Of a DNA stretch of 6,300 bases, positions 4,996 through 6,300 are shown piece by piece (position 1 is the stretch's first letter; each line of letters begins with the position of its first letter). The translations under genes were made by a program, and so were the position numbers. The notes beneath the pieces are model-generated. The model saw only the letters and a program-made list of their open reading frames with translations. It did no database searches and was not told the DNA's origin. The DNA is from Desulfobacteraceae bacterium (GTDB lineage Bacteria; Desulfobacterota; DSM-4660; Desulfatiglandales; B25-G16): positions 1 through 6,300 of the forward strand of contig DAOVDY010000047.1 of assembly GCA_030669265.1 (NCBI GenBank). Reading direction: 5' to 3'.

Positions 4996-6300
4996 CTAAA
5001 TCCTCTCCAATCTCGCAACAGATTCTATATGATAGGTATTTGGGAATAGATCAACTGGCTGAACCTCTTCTACATTATACCCCTCTTTTAATAAGGCGAC
5101 ATCCCTGGCCAAAGTGGAAGGGTTGCAGGAAATGTAAATAATTCTCTTAGGTAATAATCTAAGTATCCGGTCTATCACTTCTCTTTGCATCCCAACTCGA
5201 GGTGGATCAGCTATTAACAAATCTGGTTGAATACTACAGCGGGATAAATACATTTTCACGTCCTCACATAAAAATTCACAGTTATCTATCCCGTTCAACT
5301 GGCAATTTCTCTTGGCGTCTGCTATTGCAGCATTCGATATATCTACGCCAATTATCCTTTCTGCCTGAGAGGCCAAAAAGATAGAAATTGTGCCTATCCC
5401 ACTATAAAGATCAAGAACTGTCTCCTTTCCTGTTAAAGAGGCAAAGCCCTTTACCGACTGATATAACCTCTCTGCCATAGAGGTATTAGTCTGAAAAAAG
5501 GAATTCGCTGATATTTCAAAAGTAAACGGCCCTATTTTATCTTTGATATTCCCCTTACCTACAACAATCCTTTCCCATTCGCCAACTGCTGTTCCTCCCT
5601 TTCTTGTGTTGATATTATTGACTATAGAGACAATCTCCTTAAATCTATTTCTAAGGATTGAGGCCAGGGCCTGAATAGGAGTATCTCTCTCCTCACTCGT
5701 TACGATATTCACCATCCATTCATCAAAGAAATAGGAATGGCGTAACATGAGGTAACGCCAAAATCCATGATGAGTCTTAAGCCCATAGACAGGTATTCCG
5801 CTCTCACGTATATATCTTTTGGCCTCCCGTAATATCTCATTGCCTTTTTCTTTTTGAAGAAGGCACCCCTCAATATCTATGATTTTATCAAAGGTGCCTG
5901 GGACGTGAAGACCGAGAGCAAAACGATTATTGTCCTTTTTTTCATCTCTCTCGTTAGGCAGCAACCACCGTTTGTCTGAAAAAGAGAATTCCATCTTGTT
6001 TCTATACTCAAATATCGGTGGAGATGCTAAAGGAAAGTGCATTGTAAAATCAGTTATCTTGCCAATATGGTTCAGTAAATCCACAACCAGGGCATGCTTA
6101 TATTCCAGCTGCTTTTCATACTTAATACATTGCCAGGTACAACCACCACAATAGTCACTATAAGGGCAAGGGGCAATAATTCTATGGGGTGATCCCTCTA
6201 TCACTTCTAAAATCCGTGCCTCTGCAAAATTTTTTTTAATTTTTATAACTTTTGCAATAATCCTGTCGCCTGGGACAGTGTTGGCCACAAAAATTGCCAC
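4996..6300 (-). CDS. rlmD: 23S rRNA (uracil-C5)-methyltransferase, RlmD/RumA-like (5' end outside window)
   Basis: This TrmA-family enzyme transfers a methyl group from SAM to C5 of a uridine in 23S rRNA. Visible positions (434 residues, first codon at 6300): FVANTVPGDRI is the end of the N-terminal TRAM domain. CPYSDYCGGC holds Cys45, Cys51 and Cys54, which with Cys146 in IEGC match the 4Fe-4S ligands of RumA. SFFQTN (267-272) is the central conserved motif. VLDLYSGIGTISIFLA (295-310) is the SAM-binding loop, DPPRVG (365-370) follows, and YISCNPSTLARD carries catalytic Cys392. HIESVARLER near the C-terminus carries the conserved Glu426. The window edge happens to read GTG, but the TRAM domain should begin some 20 residues earlier, so the true start lies outside. 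The Fe-S cysteines argue against TrmA itself; RlmC or RlmCD specificity (U747 versus U1939) cannot be decided here. The 3' end is followed directly by the rpsU promoter, without an obvious terminator. Confidence 0.92.
   Translation of the reverse strand: MAIFVANTVPGDRIIAKVIKIKKNFAEARILEVIEGSPHRIIAPCPYSDYCGGCTWQCIKYEKQLEYKHALVVDLLNHIGKITDFTMHFPLASPPIFEYRNKMEFSFSDKRWLLPNERDEKKDNNRFALGLHVPGTFDKIIDIEGCLLQKEKGNEILREAKRYIRESGIPVYGLKTHHGFWRYLMLRHSYFFDEWMVNIVTSEERDTPIQALASILRNRFKEIVSIVNNINTRKGGTAVGEWERIVVGKGNIKDKIGPFTFEISANSFFQTNTSMAERLYQSVKGFASLTGKETVLDLYSGIGTISIFLASQAERIIGVDISNAAIADAKRNCQLNGIDNCEFLCEDVKMYLSRCSIQPDLLIADPPRVGMQREVIDRILRLLPKRIIYISCNPSTLARDVALLKEGYNVEEVQPVDLFPNTYHIESVARLERI

Noticed and set aside
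4926..5141. Plus-strand frame overlapping the rpsU promoter and the methyltransferase 3' end
   Set aside because: It has no recognisable domain or convincing ribosome site, and it covers the perfect minus-strand promoter and the conserved methyltransferase C-terminus.
6298..6300. GTG at the window edge as the start of the methyltransferase
   Set aside because: It falls inside the TRAM domain, just before the FVANTVPGD segment. Family proteins have about 20 more residues ahead, so the gene continues outside the window.

Overview
The window is almost entirely coded on the minus strand, is moderately AT-rich, and looks like a chromosomal segment of a Gram-negative bacterium. A periplasmic binding protein with a signal peptide, ExbB/ExbD proteins (which energise outer-membrane receptors) and a cobalamin riboswitch all imply an outer membrane and vitamin B12 scavenging. 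I cannot assign the taxon from the sequence; a deep-branching anaerobe-type lineage (Brocadiales planctomycete, Nitrospirota or a deltaproteobacterial relative) is a guess only.

Layout, read right to left in the direction of transcription. (1) 6300-4996: a 23S rRNA (uracil-C5)-methyltransferase of the RlmD/RumA type, its 5' end outside the window. (2) 4979-4952: a perfect sigma70 promoter, then a leader of about 140 nt and the gene for ribosomal protein S21 (stop at 4621). (3) 4616-4436: a 181-bp nested inverted-repeat element (element 2). (4) 4435-4347: about 90 bp in which I recognise nothing firm. (5) 4346-4148: a cobalamin riboswitch aptamer, followed by an antiterminator segment and a 26-bp perfectly palindromic intrinsic terminator (4112-4078). 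(6) 4013-1: the controlled operon, btuF-like binding protein, btuC-like permease, btuD-like ATPase, exbB and exbD (exbD runs off the left edge). The first four genes are tightly packed, with two overlaps and one 16-nt gap. exbB and exbD are instead separated by 311 bp holding a second copy of the nested inverted-repeat element (element 1, 365-548) and a small separate hairpin (573-595).

How the genes work together: when cobalamin is scarce, the riboswitch should allow read-through into the inner-membrane B12 ABC importer (BtuFCD) and the ExbB/ExbD part of the TonB motor, which powers uptake across the outer membrane. One RNA switch thus appears to govern both membrane steps. TonB and a BtuB-type receptor are not in the window and may lie beyond the left edge.

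The most unusual content is the pair of non-coding elements. They share nearly identical outer arms (21 identical bases on the right arm), the same orientation, the same total length and the same spacing. Their inner stems of 19-22 bp are unrelated in sequence, yet each is almost perfectly self-complementary. Both lie just downstream of a minus-strand gene. I do not recognise them as a named family.
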